Below are positions 52,063 to 60,702 of a DNA stretch of 64,000 nt, in pieces; the stretch's first letter is position 1, and the number at the start of each line of letters is the position of its first letter. This stretch comes from Phycisphaerales bacterium (GTDB taxonomy: Bacteria > Planctomycetota > Phycisphaerae > UBA1845), in NCBI GenBank assembly GCA_020852275.1, contig JADZBE010000024.1, positions 1-64,000 on the forward strand, given 5' to 3'. The position numbers and the translations under genes were made by a program. The notes below the pieces were generated by a model. The model worked only from the letters and a program-made list of their open reading frames with translations, was not told the origin of the DNA and did no database searches.

Positions 52063-52298
52063 GGCCTGGCGTACTCGCCTGGCCATGACGGACGAGGCAA
52101 GACCGTGGATAACGGAGTACGGTCAACCACGCCATTCACCGCGTCCAACGGCAAGCTCCGTCATTCCCGCGCAGGCGGGAATCCAGTGCCCTGCCACTGC
52201 GCCCTGGACCCCCGCCTCCGCGGGGGTGACGAAGTCGTCCGTCATTCCTGCGCGGGGGTGACGAAGTGGTCCGTCATTTCTCCGCGGGAGCGACGGGG
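52055..52298. repeat. Family D palindrome followed by a family A element
   Basis: Family D at 52055-52089 (GGTGGCATGGCCTGGCG, TACT, CGCCTGGCCATGAC) overlaps the putative start of the minus-strand gene. Family A at 52161-52298 carries the left arm, the right arm and two further degenerate right arms (GTCATTCCTGCGCGGGGGTG). The remaining gap to 52429 holds no gene. Confidence 0.7.
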
Positions 52299-52429
52299 CC
52301 AACGCACGTCTCCGAGTTCGATCGCAGCCCGCCACGTTCGATCACAACCCGCTACGAGTTATCGGCCCATTCGCGATGCGGATGCAGGCATTCAACCCGC
52401 CTTCGTCGCAGGTCGATGATTATGGGAAC

Positions 52430-53803
52430 ATGCGCTTAACCATCGTCATCCCCGCCCTCAATGAAGAGGACGCCATCGCGGACATCATCGAGCGGACCGT
52501 GGCCGCGCGCGGCTTCATCTGCGAGCACTCGCCGGTTCGGGAGGTTGAGATCGTCGTCGTCAGCGACGGGTCCACCGACCGCACGGCGGATATCGCCGGC
52601 GCGTACGCGAAGGCGGGCGCGATTCAGCTCATCATCTTCGAGCACAACCGCGGATACGGCGCGGCGATCAAGGCGGGTTTTGCGCGAGGTCAAGGGGAAC
52701 TCGTCGGCTTCCTCGACGCCGACGGCACGTGCGAGCCGCGCTTCTTCGCGGAACTGTGCCGGTCGCTGGTTGCGGGGAGCGCGCACGTGGCGATCGGCTC
52801 GCGTCTGCACGGCGAAAGCCGGATGCCGCGCGTGCGGCGCTTCGGCAATCGCGCGTACGCCGCGATCCTGGGGATGCTTTCGAACCGCCGGGTCACCGAC
52901 ACGGCCAGCGGGATGAGAGTGATCCGCCGGGACGCGCTGCCGAGGCTGTATCCGCTGCCGGATCGGCTGAACTTCACGCCGGCGATGAGCGCTCGCGTGC
53001 TGATGGACGATTCGCTGCGCATCATCGAGCGCCCCATGCCCTATCGGGAGCGCGTGGGTCGATCGAAGCTGTCGGTGCTGCGCGACGGCGCGCGATTCCT
53101 GCAGACGATCGGACAGATGGCGCTGGTATGGAATCCGCAGCGCGTGTTCGGCGCCGGCGCGGTCGCGTGCTTTGCGGTGATGATGCTGCTCGCGCTGCAC
53201 CCCGTGGAGCAGTGGATTCGCGCGGGGCGGCTGGGGGAAGACACGATTTACCGGCTGCTTTTCTGCATGTGGTTGGGCTGCGTGGGCGGGACGCTGCTGG
53301 CGGGAAGCGCCGTGATGCGCACGCTTGGATCGTGGCTCGGCGCGGAGCCTGCCCGCGATTTCGATCATCGGCGGGAGAGCGTCGGGCCGCAACCGACGGA
53401 AACCTATGTCGGCCATGTCCTCGACCGCCTGTACACGTTTCGCACCGTGGGCACGCTCGGCGTGCTGTCGATCGTGCCGCTCGGCTGGCTTGTCGGGCCG
53501 GGGTTGTGGACGCGGGTCACTTCGGGGCACATGGAGATTCACTGGTCGCGCGTGGTGCTCGCGGGGCTGATCGCTTTCACGATGGTGCAGTTGCTCACAA
53601 CGACGCTCGTGGCCAACGTCGTCCGATTCCACCGCCATCGCCATTGCATCACGGACGAAACGGCGCGTGCCGCCATGGATGCGCCGCCGGCGAACATGAG
53701 TACCTCCGAAGTTTCATCGCCATCACGATTCGCGGAACCGATGACCCTGCCAGCAACCGGTCTGCCCTCAACCCTTGTCACTCCGCAGCTCCGCCCAGAA
53801 TAG
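52430..53803 (+). CDS. GT2 glycosyltransferase with C-terminal membrane domain
   Basis: 457 residues from ATG 52430, immediately before LTIVIPALNEEDAI. GT2 motifs: EIVVVSDGSTDRT, EHNRGYGAAIKAGFARGQGE, GFLDADGTCEPRFF, TDTASGMRVIRRDALP. After residue 235 there are four to five membrane helices (VACFAVMMLLALHPV, FCMWLGCVGGTLLAG, VGTLGVLSIVPLGWLVG, VVLAGLIAFTMVQLLTTTLV). It resembles polyprenyl-phosphate sugar transferases of envelope polysaccharide pathways. Its 3' end overlaps waaA on the other strand by 26 bases. Confidence 0.88.
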   Translation: MRLTIVIPALNEEDAIADIIERTVAARGFICEHSPVREVEIVVVSDGSTDRTADIAGAYAKAGAIQLIIFEHNRGYGAAIKAGFARGQGELVGFLDADGTCEPRFFAELCRSLVAGSAHVAIGSRLHGESRMPRVRRFGNRAYAAILGMLSNRRVTDTASGMRVIRRDALPRLYPLPDRLNFTPAMSARVLMDDSLRIIERPMPYRERVGRSKLSVLRDGARFLQTIGQMALVWNPQRVFGAGAVACFAVMMLLALHPVEQWIRAGRLGEDTIYRLLFCMWLGCVGGTLLAGSAVMRTLGSWLGAEPARDFDHRRESVGPQPTETYVGHVLDRLYTFRTVGTLGVLSIVPLGWLVGPGLWTRVTSGHMEIHWSRVVLAGLIAFTMVQLLTTTLVANVVRFHRHRHCITDETARAAMDAPPANMSTSEVSSPSRFAEPMTLPATGLPSTLVTPQLRPE

Positions 53804-55145
53804 CCGTCAGCCGCTGAACGGTTCGCGCCGTGGCGCCCTGCTGGGCGAGAACGACTTCGCGCCCTCGTTGCCCAAACGCGACCGCATCCGCGCTGGATCG
53901 CATCAGAGAATCAATCTCCCGGCAAAGCTGCGCGGCGTCGGTCACGGTTCGTATCGCGCCGACGGCGCTCAAGGCGCTGACCGGCTCCTGGAAATTCTCC
54001 ATGTGCGGTCCGCAGAGCATGGGCTTTGCGAGGGCCGCGACTTCGATCGGATCGGAACCGCCCATGGGCACCAGCGACCTGCCGACAAAGACGATCGCCG
54101 CCAGCGCGTAGATCTTGCGCAGCTCGCCGAGCGTGTCGCCGAGGATGACGGAGTCCGCAGCCTGGCCGGCCCGGTTCTCCTTCTGGGCCTTGAGATCCTC
54201 CGCTGCACCGCCCATGAGGACCGGGTTCGAGCCGTCCGCGGTCCGCGTCGCGCTGTCCGGGCATTGCGTGCGTCGCAGGCATCGCAGGCCTTGCGCTTCG
54301 ATGAGCCGCGACACTTCGTCGAACCGCTCCGGCTTGCGCGGCACGATGACGAGCCGGAGGTTTTGACCGTTCTCAAGCAACATGCGGTACGCGTCGAGGA
54401 GAATCTCCTCCTCTCCGGGTCCCGTGCTGCCGCACACCCACAGCGGGACGCGCGGGTCGATCCGCAGGGCGGCGCGGAGCGACTCCATCCCCGGCACGTC
54501 GTCCGTCACCGCCGCCGTGTCCCACTTCAGCGAGGAAGTGACCTCGACGCGATCCTTGCTCGTACCCAGGGCGAGGAAGCGAACCGCGATGGCGCGGTCC
54601 TGCGCGCCGACCCACGTCAGCCGCTCGAACATCGACCGGGCCAGCCCGCCCAGCCAGGCGAGCCGTCGCGCGCTGCGCGGCGTCAGTCGACCGTTGACGA
54701 CCGCCACGGGAATGCCGCGGCGATGCGCCTGATGCACGAGGTTGTACCAGACCTCCAGCTCGACCAGCACGATCAGCGTCGGACGAATGCGGTCGAGGGC
54801 GCGGTTGATCGCCACGCTGAAGTCGAGCGGAAAGCGGAAGACGCGCTGCGCTCCGTAAAGCTGCGTCGCGCGCGCACAGCCGGTGTCGGTGGTTGAGGAA
54901 ACGACGACCTCCACGTCGGGGCGCGACTCCGCCAGACCCTTCACCAGCGACGGCGTGCAGTTGACCTCGCCCAGGGAGACGGCATGAATCCACACGCGAG
55001 GCCGCTCCGGGGCAAAGCGCGGGACGCCGCCGAACCGCTCGCGCCAGCCGTGCCGGTTCTTCTTCAGGGCGAGCGCCTGATACAGGGCAAACGGAAGATA
55101 GAGCAGCCCCGCAAGGAGATAAACGAAGTCCGCCAGCCAGCGCAT
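53778..55145 (-). CDS. waaA: Kdo transferase (3-deoxy-D-manno-octulosonate transferase)
   Basis: 455 residues. N-terminal anchor (LADFVYLLAGLLYLPFALYQ), then the GT30 domain with RPRVWIHAVSLGEVNCTPSL (catalytic Glu of the GE motif), VVVSSTTDTGCARA, IRPTLIVLVELEVWYNLVHQ and VNGRLTPRSARR. GT-B C-domain: LWVCGSTGPGEEEILLDAYR, FVGRSLVPMGGSDPIEVAAL, KPMLCGPHMENF. It transfers Kdo from CMP-Kdo to lipid A at the inner membrane, so the organism makes LPS-type lipid A. Normal length. Confidence 0.93.
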   Translation of the reverse strand: MRWLADFVYLLAGLLYLPFALYQALALKKNRHGWRERFGGVPRFAPERPRVWIHAVSLGEVNCTPSLVKGLAESRPDVEVVVSSTTDTGCARATQLYGAQRVFRFPLDFSVAINRALDRIRPTLIVLVELEVWYNLVHQAHRRGIPVAVVNGRLTPRSARRLAWLGGLARSMFERLTWVGAQDRAIAVRFLALGTSKDRVEVTSSLKWDTAAVTDDVPGMESLRAALRIDPRVPLWVCGSTGPGEEEILLDAYRMLLENGQNLRLVIVPRKPERFDEVSRLIEAQGLRCLRRTQCPDSATRTADGSNPVLMGGAAEDLKAQKENRAGQAADSVILGDTLGELRKIYALAAIVFVGRSLVPMGGSDPIEVAALAKPMLCGPHMENFQEPVSALSAVGAIRTVTDAAQLCREIDSLMRSSADAVAFGQRGREVVLAQQGATARTVQRLTAILGGAAE

Positions 55146-55186
55146 CGCGACATCCTAACGAAGCCGCACAACCGCAGGCAACCGCG

Positions 55187-55482
55187 GCATGTGACACCGG
55201 TTTCCCAACCGGTGTGTGTGGCACCGGTTTCCCAACCGGTGTCTGTGGCACCGGTTGCCAACCGGTGTCTGCAGCACAGGTTTCCCAACCTGTGCGGAAT
55301 CAGGGCAGCTTCCCTCAGTCGCGGCGTGTGGCACCGGTTTTCCAACCGGTGTCTGTAGCACAGGTTTCCCAACCTGTGCGGAATCAGGGCAGCTTCCCTC
55401 AGTCGCGGCGTGTGGCACCGGTTTTCCAACCGGTGTCTGCAGCACAGGTTTCCCAACCTGTGCGGAATCAGGGCAGCTTACC
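55187..55482. repeat. Array of family B palindromes with an 84-base tandem unit
   Basis: The 22-base palindrome CACCGGTTTCCCAACCGGTG (variants TTTTCC, TTGCC) occurs at least five times and GCACAGGTTTCCCAACCTGT three times. From about 55240 the sequence repeats with an 84-base period (anchor GTCTG[CT]AGCACAGG at 55267, 55351, 55435). Each unit ends in CCTCAGTCGCG, which is also the last bases of the neighbouring gene (stop at 55483). The unit therefore includes the gene's 3' end. No spacers, hence not CRISPR. Confidence 0.85.
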
Positions 55483-57660
55483 TCAGTCGCGCAGCTCCGC
55501 CCCTCGTTGCTCGTACTGCCGACGCAGCGGCGATCCCGGCTCGCACCGTCCCGCCAGTTCCTCGAACAGCGCCGCCGCCTCCGCCGACCTGCCGCAGGCC
55601 GCCAGCACTTCCGCGAGATTCACGCGCAAATCCCAGTGCGCGGGGTTGAATCCGACGGCCTGGCGGGCATGAACGACCGCCGCATCGCAGTCGAAGTGCT
55701 CGCGATCCGTGCGGTCCATGAGCATCAGCGCGAGGTTGGCATGCGCGGCGAAATCCTCCGGCCAGCGAGAAAGCACGTATCGCGCCGCAGTGATCGCCTC
55801 TGCACGATTTCCCGCCATCTCGCAAACGCGCGAAAGCTCGTTCCACGCCGCCGGGTCATCACCGTCCAGCTCCGTCAGGCGACGATGCGCATCCACTGCC
55901 TCCGCCAGGTCCACGGCCTCCGCCGCATCCGCCCACGCCCTGCAAAGCTCCGCATTTGACGGATCCGACTTTGCTGCAAGGCGCGCTGCGACCAGACTCT
56001 CCACAGGATTCGCGCCGGCGAGCTGCTGACGCGCCCTCGCCAGCGTCATCGCCGCGTCCGCTCGCCTCGGGGCAAGTTCTCTCGCTCGCTCGAGCGCCGT
56101 GACCGCCTCGCGCGTACGACCCGCCTCCAGATAGGATTCGCCCAGCGCGAGGTAGTAATCCGGGTAGTCCGGAAACAGGTCGATGGCCTCGCGCAGCAGT
56201 GCTTCCGCCCGCGCGGCGTCGCCTTCCTGGGATGCAAACTGTCCGACGAGGTAGCACAGGTGCGCGCTGCGCTGCCCGGGCGCCATGCTGACCAGGTCGT
56301 GCTTCGCCAGGGTCGGCGTGTCCTTCCATTGGGGATTGCGCAGAGCCGTCCGCGCGGTGAGCATCGCCACGACCCCCGCCAAGGCGGCAAGCCACGCGCG
56401 ACGCCGCGTCCAAGGTGCAACCGCATCCGTCTCCACCGCTCCCCTCCAGGCTTGTGCCCCCGCGCCCATCGCCAGGCACACCCACACGGAAGGACTGTAG
56501 AACAGCCGTTCGGCAAGCAGCACGTCAATCAGCACGAGCGTGTTGCTCGCGAGGAAGTACGATGCCGCGAAGCCGACAACGAGAAATGCCGCGAGGCGCT
56601 GCCGCCGGATCGAGCGGGCTGTCGCAATCACACCCGCCGCGACCGCGGCCGCGCCGATCATCGCATACGGCTCGAAAGCGGACCGCACAGGAGAGATGAC
56701 GTTGATCGAGTAGTCGGACAGCAGCCGGTCCGGGTACGCGATGAGCGCAAGGTACCTCCCCAGCACCGCGAATGGCGTCCATAGCCGCACATCCCAGCCC
56801 GCCTGCCGAAGCAGATTGCCGGGTCCATACCGGCTCCCTTCAGTCCAAAGCCTCCCGGCGCAAACCTCGTATCGCATCAGAAGGTACGCCGCGGCCAAAA
56901 TCACGAGGGGAACGGCCGTTCGGGCCAGCGTCGCTCGAAACCACCGGACCGGGCGATTCACCGCATCACGCGAGACCGCGACCTTTGCGACCAGGAGCTG
57001 CCGCCATCGACAGGCCGGCAGGATGACAACCGCCGCCAGGCCGCTCTCCTTGCTGAACATGGCCACCCCCGAGGCGATGAGCATGACGAAGGTCGTCAGC
57101 CCATACGCCGGCGAAGTCGCGTGGTGCGAGGCTTCCATGTCCACGCGCCGCTGCTCCGCAATCATGGCGACCAGCAGCCCCAGCGCGGAGAGAATCTCCG
57201 CGCGGCCCACCACGTTGGCGACGGCCTCTACGTGGATGGGATGCGCGGCAAAGACCAGCGCCGCCGCCGTCGATCCGAATGCCCCCAAGCCCATGCGTCG
57301 CGCCGCCGCCCAGAGTGACGCACCCACGAGCGCGTGAAGCACGATGTTCACAACGTGCGGCGGAAGGGGGCTTAGGCCGAAGAGCCGGCGCTCCCACGCG
57401 TAAGTCTGGACGGCCAGCGGGCGGTAGAGCACGTCCAGCTCATCCCGCTGGTTGCTGCCGGGCCAGTACGGATGGGTCCAAGCCGCCCACCAGGGCTGAT
57501 CGTCAGCAAGGATCGGGTTCCGCCCGATGATCGGGCCGTCGTCGTAAGTGTACTCGTTGCCCAGCGCGGACAAGTACGCCGCCGCCGAGACGGCGAGGAT
57601 GAGCGGGATGATCCTCTTAGCGCGCGGACTCAAACCGTGGCCCTCGGAAACCTGCAACAT
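55483..57660 (-). CDS. TMTC-like membrane protein with C-terminal TPR repeats
   Basis: 725 residues from ATG 57660; upstream codons to 57954 are repeat-derived and rejected. About ten helices. The first loop has NEYTYDDGPIIGRNP and LYRPLAVQTYAWERRLFG; FAAHPIHVEAVANVVGRAEI is the hallmark His-Glu-Arg loop of TMTC/PMT-type (GT-C) proteins. From about 500, at least five TPRs: FASQEGDAARAEALLREAID, YYLALGESYLEAGRTREAVT, NLALMLMDRTDREHFD, LAEVLAACGRSAEAAALFEE. Possible protein O-glycosyltransferase; family function in bacteria is not established. The final codons coincide with the 84-base repeat unit downstream. Confidence 0.8.
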   Translation of the reverse strand: MLQVSEGHGLSPRAKRIIPLILAVSAAAYLSALGNEYTYDDGPIIGRNPILADDQPWWAAWTHPYWPGSNQRDELDVLYRPLAVQTYAWERRLFGLSPLPPHVVNIVLHALVGASLWAAARRMGLGAFGSTAAALVFAAHPIHVEAVANVVGRAEILSALGLLVAMIAEQRRVDMEASHHATSPAYGLTTFVMLIASGVAMFSKESGLAAVVILPACRWRQLLVAKVAVSRDAVNRPVRWFRATLARTAVPLVILAAAYLLMRYEVCAGRLWTEGSRYGPGNLLRQAGWDVRLWTPFAVLGRYLALIAYPDRLLSDYSINVISPVRSAFEPYAMIGAAAVAAGVIATARSIRRQRLAAFLVVGFAASYFLASNTLVLIDVLLAERLFYSPSVWVCLAMGAGAQAWRGAVETDAVAPWTRRRAWLAALAGVVAMLTARTALRNPQWKDTPTLAKHDLVSMAPGQRSAHLCYLVGQFASQEGDAARAEALLREAIDLFPDYPDYYLALGESYLEAGRTREAVTALERARELAPRRADAAMTLARARQQLAGANPVESLVAARLAAKSDPSNAELCRAWADAAEAVDLAEAVDAHRRLTELDGDDPAAWNELSRVCEMAGNRAEAITAARYVLSRWPEDFAAHANLALMLMDRTDREHFDCDAAVVHARQAVGFNPAHWDLRVNLAEVLAACGRSAEAAALFEELAGRCEPGSPLRRQYEQRGAELRD

Positions 57661-57664
57661 ATCC

Positions 57665-57918
57665 GAGCCGCGCACGTAGGGAAGTGGGTTCCGCACGCAC
57701 AGCCGAGCCGCACACGCAGGGAAGCGGGTTCCGCACAAACCACCGTAAAGCGCCCCTAAGATGAGGCGGGTTCCGCACAAACACCAGAGCCGCGACCGTG
57801 CAGCCGAGCCGCGACCGTGCAGCCGAGCCGCGACCGTCAGCAGTGCATCCCGGTGTGCCACTGCTCTGTGAGCAGTGTATCCCGGTGTGCCACTGCTCTG
57901 TGAGCAGTGCATCCCGGC
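57665..57918. repeat. Composite repeat cluster upstream of the TMTC-like gene
   Basis: Three copies of GGGTTCCGCAC (57687-57778), three copies of a 19-base unit GAGCCGCGACCGTGCAGCC (family E, 57786-57840), and three 32-base units starting AGCAGTG at 57839, 57871 and 57903 (family C: CACTGCTC, TGT, GAGCAGTG hairpin plus CATCCCGGTGTGC). Family C recurs inverted at 61888-61984. The gap 57919-58020 shows nothing further. Confidence 0.75.
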
Positions 57919-58020
57919 GTCTCCCTGGAGGAAACAGGCGACGAGCATCGGCACTGAAAGAAGCGGTGCTTCACCGAGCCGCGCCCCTGCCCGACCCCGG
58001 TCAGCGGCGTGCAGCCGCCG

Positions 58021-59058
58021 TCAGCGCCCCTTCTTGGCCATGCGGCGATTCTGCTGCTTCTGCTCCTCGCGTTCTTCGAGGGTGAGCAGGCGGGTGACGG
58101 TCTTGATCTTCTGCTCGAGTCGCATGGGCACGGCGCTGCCCTTTTCGTCACCGGGGACGGTGAGCTGCATCACGCCTTCCTCCTTCTCATCCACGTATTG
58201 CCCAAGCTTCGAGTCGAATCTCGCCTTTCCTCGAAATGTACCGGAGAGGTTGGAGGCGAAGTTCGCGGGAACCGGCGCGCCAGGCTTCGGGGGTTTCTGG
58301 GAAAAACTCGCCTCGTACTCGACATGGGCGACTGCGTGGTCCTTCCGCGCCTCCACGTCGCTCAGCTTGCACTGAAGTCGCATCTCCAGGTCACCCGTCG
58401 GGAAGGGTTGCACCATCGTCCGTTGCCACGCGTCTCCAAGGTTGACCTCCTTGAAGGCATACATCGCCAGCCGCGCCTCGCCCCACATGACCCTCGCGGA
58501 TTCGTCGCCGAACGTGTACTTGAGCCGCTCCAGCTTCCCGAGCAGCATCTCGCGCGAAGGATCCTTCTCGATCTTCCGCGAGATGTCGTCAAAGACGGAG
58601 CTTAGCCCTTGAAAGGCGACAATCTTGCCGTCGCGGTCCACTGTCATGTGCATGGACGCGCCGACCAGCGGACCGTAAAGCTTGGCCATCGGATGTTCCG
58701 ACCGGCCGGATTCCTCCACGTCGCTGTCAAACCTCTGGATGATCGTCCCGGCCTCGAACTCGTGGAACATGCGGTCGATCGTCAGGCGGATCTTCACCTG
58801 CCCGTCTGGAGCGACGGACTCAACCGTTTCGAGGATGCCGACAATCTGGCGGAACTTGCGCGTGGCGTCCTTCTCCGCTTTGGCATCGACGCGCGTGGAA
58901 ATCGTGGCCTGATCCCACTCGCAGTAGTGCGCCACGCCGGCCTGGAAGCGCGGAGCGATCAGCACCTTCTCGTCGCCCGCGTAGGCGCCGCCGGCGACGA
59001 CGGCGATCCACGCAAGGGCCAGAGCTTGATTGCCTTGATAGCGATCCCGTAATGTCAT
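58021..59058 (-). CDS. Exported protein of unknown function
   Basis: 345 residues. Signal-like start (ALALAWIAVVAGGAYAGD). No Cys-rich or catalytic motif. The body alternates strands and short helices (VKIRLTIDRMFHEFEAGTII, ASMHMTVDRDGKIVAFQGLS, ARVMWGEARLAMYAF) and ends in a basic, Gln/Lys-rich tail (EEREEQKQQNRRMAKKGR). The layout recalls secreted planctomycetal proteins of the DUF6263 type, which I cannot confirm. Stands alone between a repeat cluster and a small dockerin-like gene. Confidence 0.7.
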   Translation of the reverse strand: MTLRDRYQGNQALALAWIAVVAGGAYAGDEKVLIAPRFQAGVAHYCEWDQATISTRVDAKAEKDATRKFRQIVGILETVESVAPDGQVKIRLTIDRMFHEFEAGTIIQRFDSDVEESGRSEHPMAKLYGPLVGASMHMTVDRDGKIVAFQGLSSVFDDISRKIEKDPSREMLLGKLERLKYTFGDESARVMWGEARLAMYAFKEVNLGDAWQRTMVQPFPTGDLEMRLQCKLSDVEARKDHAVAHVEYEASFSQKPPKPGAPVPANFASNLSGTFRGKARFDSKLGQYVDEKEEGVMQLTVPGDEKGSAVPMRLEQKIKTVTRLLTLEEREEQKQQNRRMAKKGR

Positions 59059-59215
59059 CAGCCTTCGACTCCCCCCGACCCACGTTTCGGTTCAGCTCGC
59101 CGCTGCACAGTCGGCCCGGGCTTGCCAACCAGTAGATCGTAAGGGAGAGCAATGGCGAATGCGTGTAAAATGTTGTGACAAGAAGGCTCACCCCACGGGA
59201 CATCGGGTGCGGGCC

Positions 59216-59626
59216 TTACTGAGGCTGAGTGCGGGAAGCGAGTTGCACCTGGCGGAAATCGAGCATGTCCACGTCGCCGTCCGAGTCGAGGTCGAACGCG
59301 GAGCAGCCTTCCGACGCGGTGGCGCCAGGACCGGCAAAGCAGTCCTCCAGACCCACCATGATCTCCAGCGGATTCGTCCACGGATCCGCGGCAGGATCAG
59401 AGGACAACCGCAAGCGCCCTTCCTTCCAAAACGGCAGCAGGAGCAGCGCGACCGCCGCCGCCGCCGCGAGCCATGCGAGCGAGGAACGCTTGAGGCGCGA
59501 TTCCGAGGCAACGAGTGACCCGGGCGAACCCCGCCGAACAGCCTCGACGGGGGTCGGCCGAAGAACACCCGCGCGCACGGCCTCCTCATAGGCCACAAGT
59601 CGCTGGTCTAAAAGCTCTTCCTTCAC
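59216..59626 (-). CDS. Small membrane protein with a single dockerin-like repeat
   Basis: 136 residues. N-terminal about 50 residues cytoplasmic (EELLDQRLVAYEEAVRAGVL), one membrane helix (LAWLAAAAAVALLLLPFW), then an external tail with CFAGPGATASEGCSAFDLDS and the calcium-loop motif DLDSDGDVDMLDFRQ. Only one of the two usual dockerin repeats is present. Located 170 bases downstream of a sigma factor gene on the same strand, where an anti-sigma-like membrane protein would be expected. Confidence 0.65.
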   Translation of the reverse strand: MKEELLDQRLVAYEEAVRAGVLRPTPVEAVRRGSPGSLVASESRLKRSSLAWLAAAAAVALLLLPFWKEGRLRLSSDPAADPWTNPLEIMVGLEDCFAGPGATASEGCSAFDLDSDGDVDMLDFRQVQLASRTQPQ

Positions 59627-59798
59627 GGGCTACCTCGGTTCGCGCTCAATTGCCTGCTGATTGCCGCGGAGCAGCCTCCGAGCGGCGATTCGTTCGCACG
59701 CTTTCCAAGAAAGCAGTCGCCCGCGACCGCCCCGGGCGCGAGGCGCCTCCCGAAATCCACGTAGACGCCCCTCGGCCACGCGTGAGCGATGCGGCCGA

Positions 59799-60368
59799 TC
59801 ATGGGTCGATTCCCATCACCCTGCGCAGGCGTTTCAGTATGCGTTGCCATTTTGAACGGAGGGTGGATTCTGCCATGCCCAACACCCGGGAAGCCTCTTC
59901 CCAGCGTTTGGCCGTGACAAGGGTGGCCTGCGCGAGGATTCGCTGGTCCTCCGGGTCGAGTGAGCCGACCGCGGCATGAAGACGCTCGATGTCCTCCAGT
60001 TCGACCAACAAATCGGCAGGGGCCGCTCGATCGTCTGCTTCCTCGGGCTTGTCGGTGGTCATCGCCGGCAAGGTGCGCTGGGCCGCGCGGATTGCGGACA
60101 CGGTCTTGTGCCGCGCGATCGAGACGAGGTAGCTCTTCAGCGCTGAGTCCGGGCCGCGTCCGATCGTGAACGACCGCAGGAACGCCGTCCATGTGTCGGC
60201 GGCGATCGTATCGAGCCAGTCGGGATCCCGCAGACTTCGGCTTCTCGACGCGCGAAAGATGGCGAAACGCACCAGCCGATCGTATCGCTGCATCAGCACG
60301 CGCAGGGCGTCGTGATCACCCCCGGCCGCCTTGTGCGCAAGCTGGATGTCCGCGGGGTCGATTCCCAC
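59799..60368 (-). CDS. ECF-like sigma factor
   Basis: 189 residues. Region 2-like segment (DALRVLMQRYDRLVRFAIFR, DTIAADTWTAFLRSFTIGR, LKSYLVSIARHKTVSAIRA) and region 4-like helix-turn-helix (LDPEDQRILAQATLVTAKRW, EEASRVLGMAESTLRSKWQR). More divergent than the sigma factor at 48951, and of a type common in planctomycetes. Probably acts with the small membrane protein downstream. Confidence 0.78.
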   Translation of the reverse strand: MGIDPADIQLAHKAAGGDHDALRVLMQRYDRLVRFAIFRASRSRSLRDPDWLDTIAADTWTAFLRSFTIGRGPDSALKSYLVSIARHKTVSAIRAAQRTLPAMTTDKPEEADDRAAPADLLVELEDIERLHAAVGSLDPEDQRILAQATLVTAKRWEEASRVLGMAESTLRSKWQRILKRLRRVMGIDP

Positions 60369-60702
60369 GAAGGCGATTCTAGTCGTGCGGCGCGCCGGTA
60401 ACTACCGGCAGCAGAACCTCGCCGCCCGCCCCACGGCCTGGCGACCAGGCCAGACCGTGCCATCCTCAAATTTGGACCGTTCCGCCCTCAGATGATGCGA
60501 TCATGCAGGCACCCTGCCCGCCCCTTCCTCGCGCCGGTGCAGAGCTTTCGCCGCGTGCGCATTCCGGATAACCTACGCGTCGGTTGCGTTGGCGCGGGCG
60601 CTCCGTCTTCGTGGGCGCGGGTCCGGGCGCGTGCGTCCCGCGCAGCCCGGCGGGGCGGTTCCGTGAGCAGGGTTGTGCCTCTCAAGCGGGCAGGCGCTCA
60701 AC
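60369..60702. other. Divergent gap with a family D palindrome (60431-60464)
   Basis: CCACGGCCTGGCGACC / AGGCCAGACCGTGCC hairpin close to the sigma gene start; no gene otherwise seen between the minus-strand sigma gene and the plus-strand bamD-like gene. Confidence 0.5.

Noticed and set aside
55187-55482. CRISPR array
   Set aside because: Repeats are self-complementary 20-22 mers in a longer 84-base tandem unit; the intervening sequence is itself repeated, not unique.
57839-57918. CRISPR array
   Set aside because: The 32-base units are directly adjacent with no spacers, and there are no cas genes.
57661-57954. 98 extra N-terminal codons of the TMTC-like protein
   Set aside because: They are translations of family C and E repeats; the protein proper starts at MLQVSEGHG.
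59799-60368. MGIDP at both ends of the sigma factor suggesting a repeat
   Set aside because: Only five residues and no longer DNA identity around them; most likely chance.
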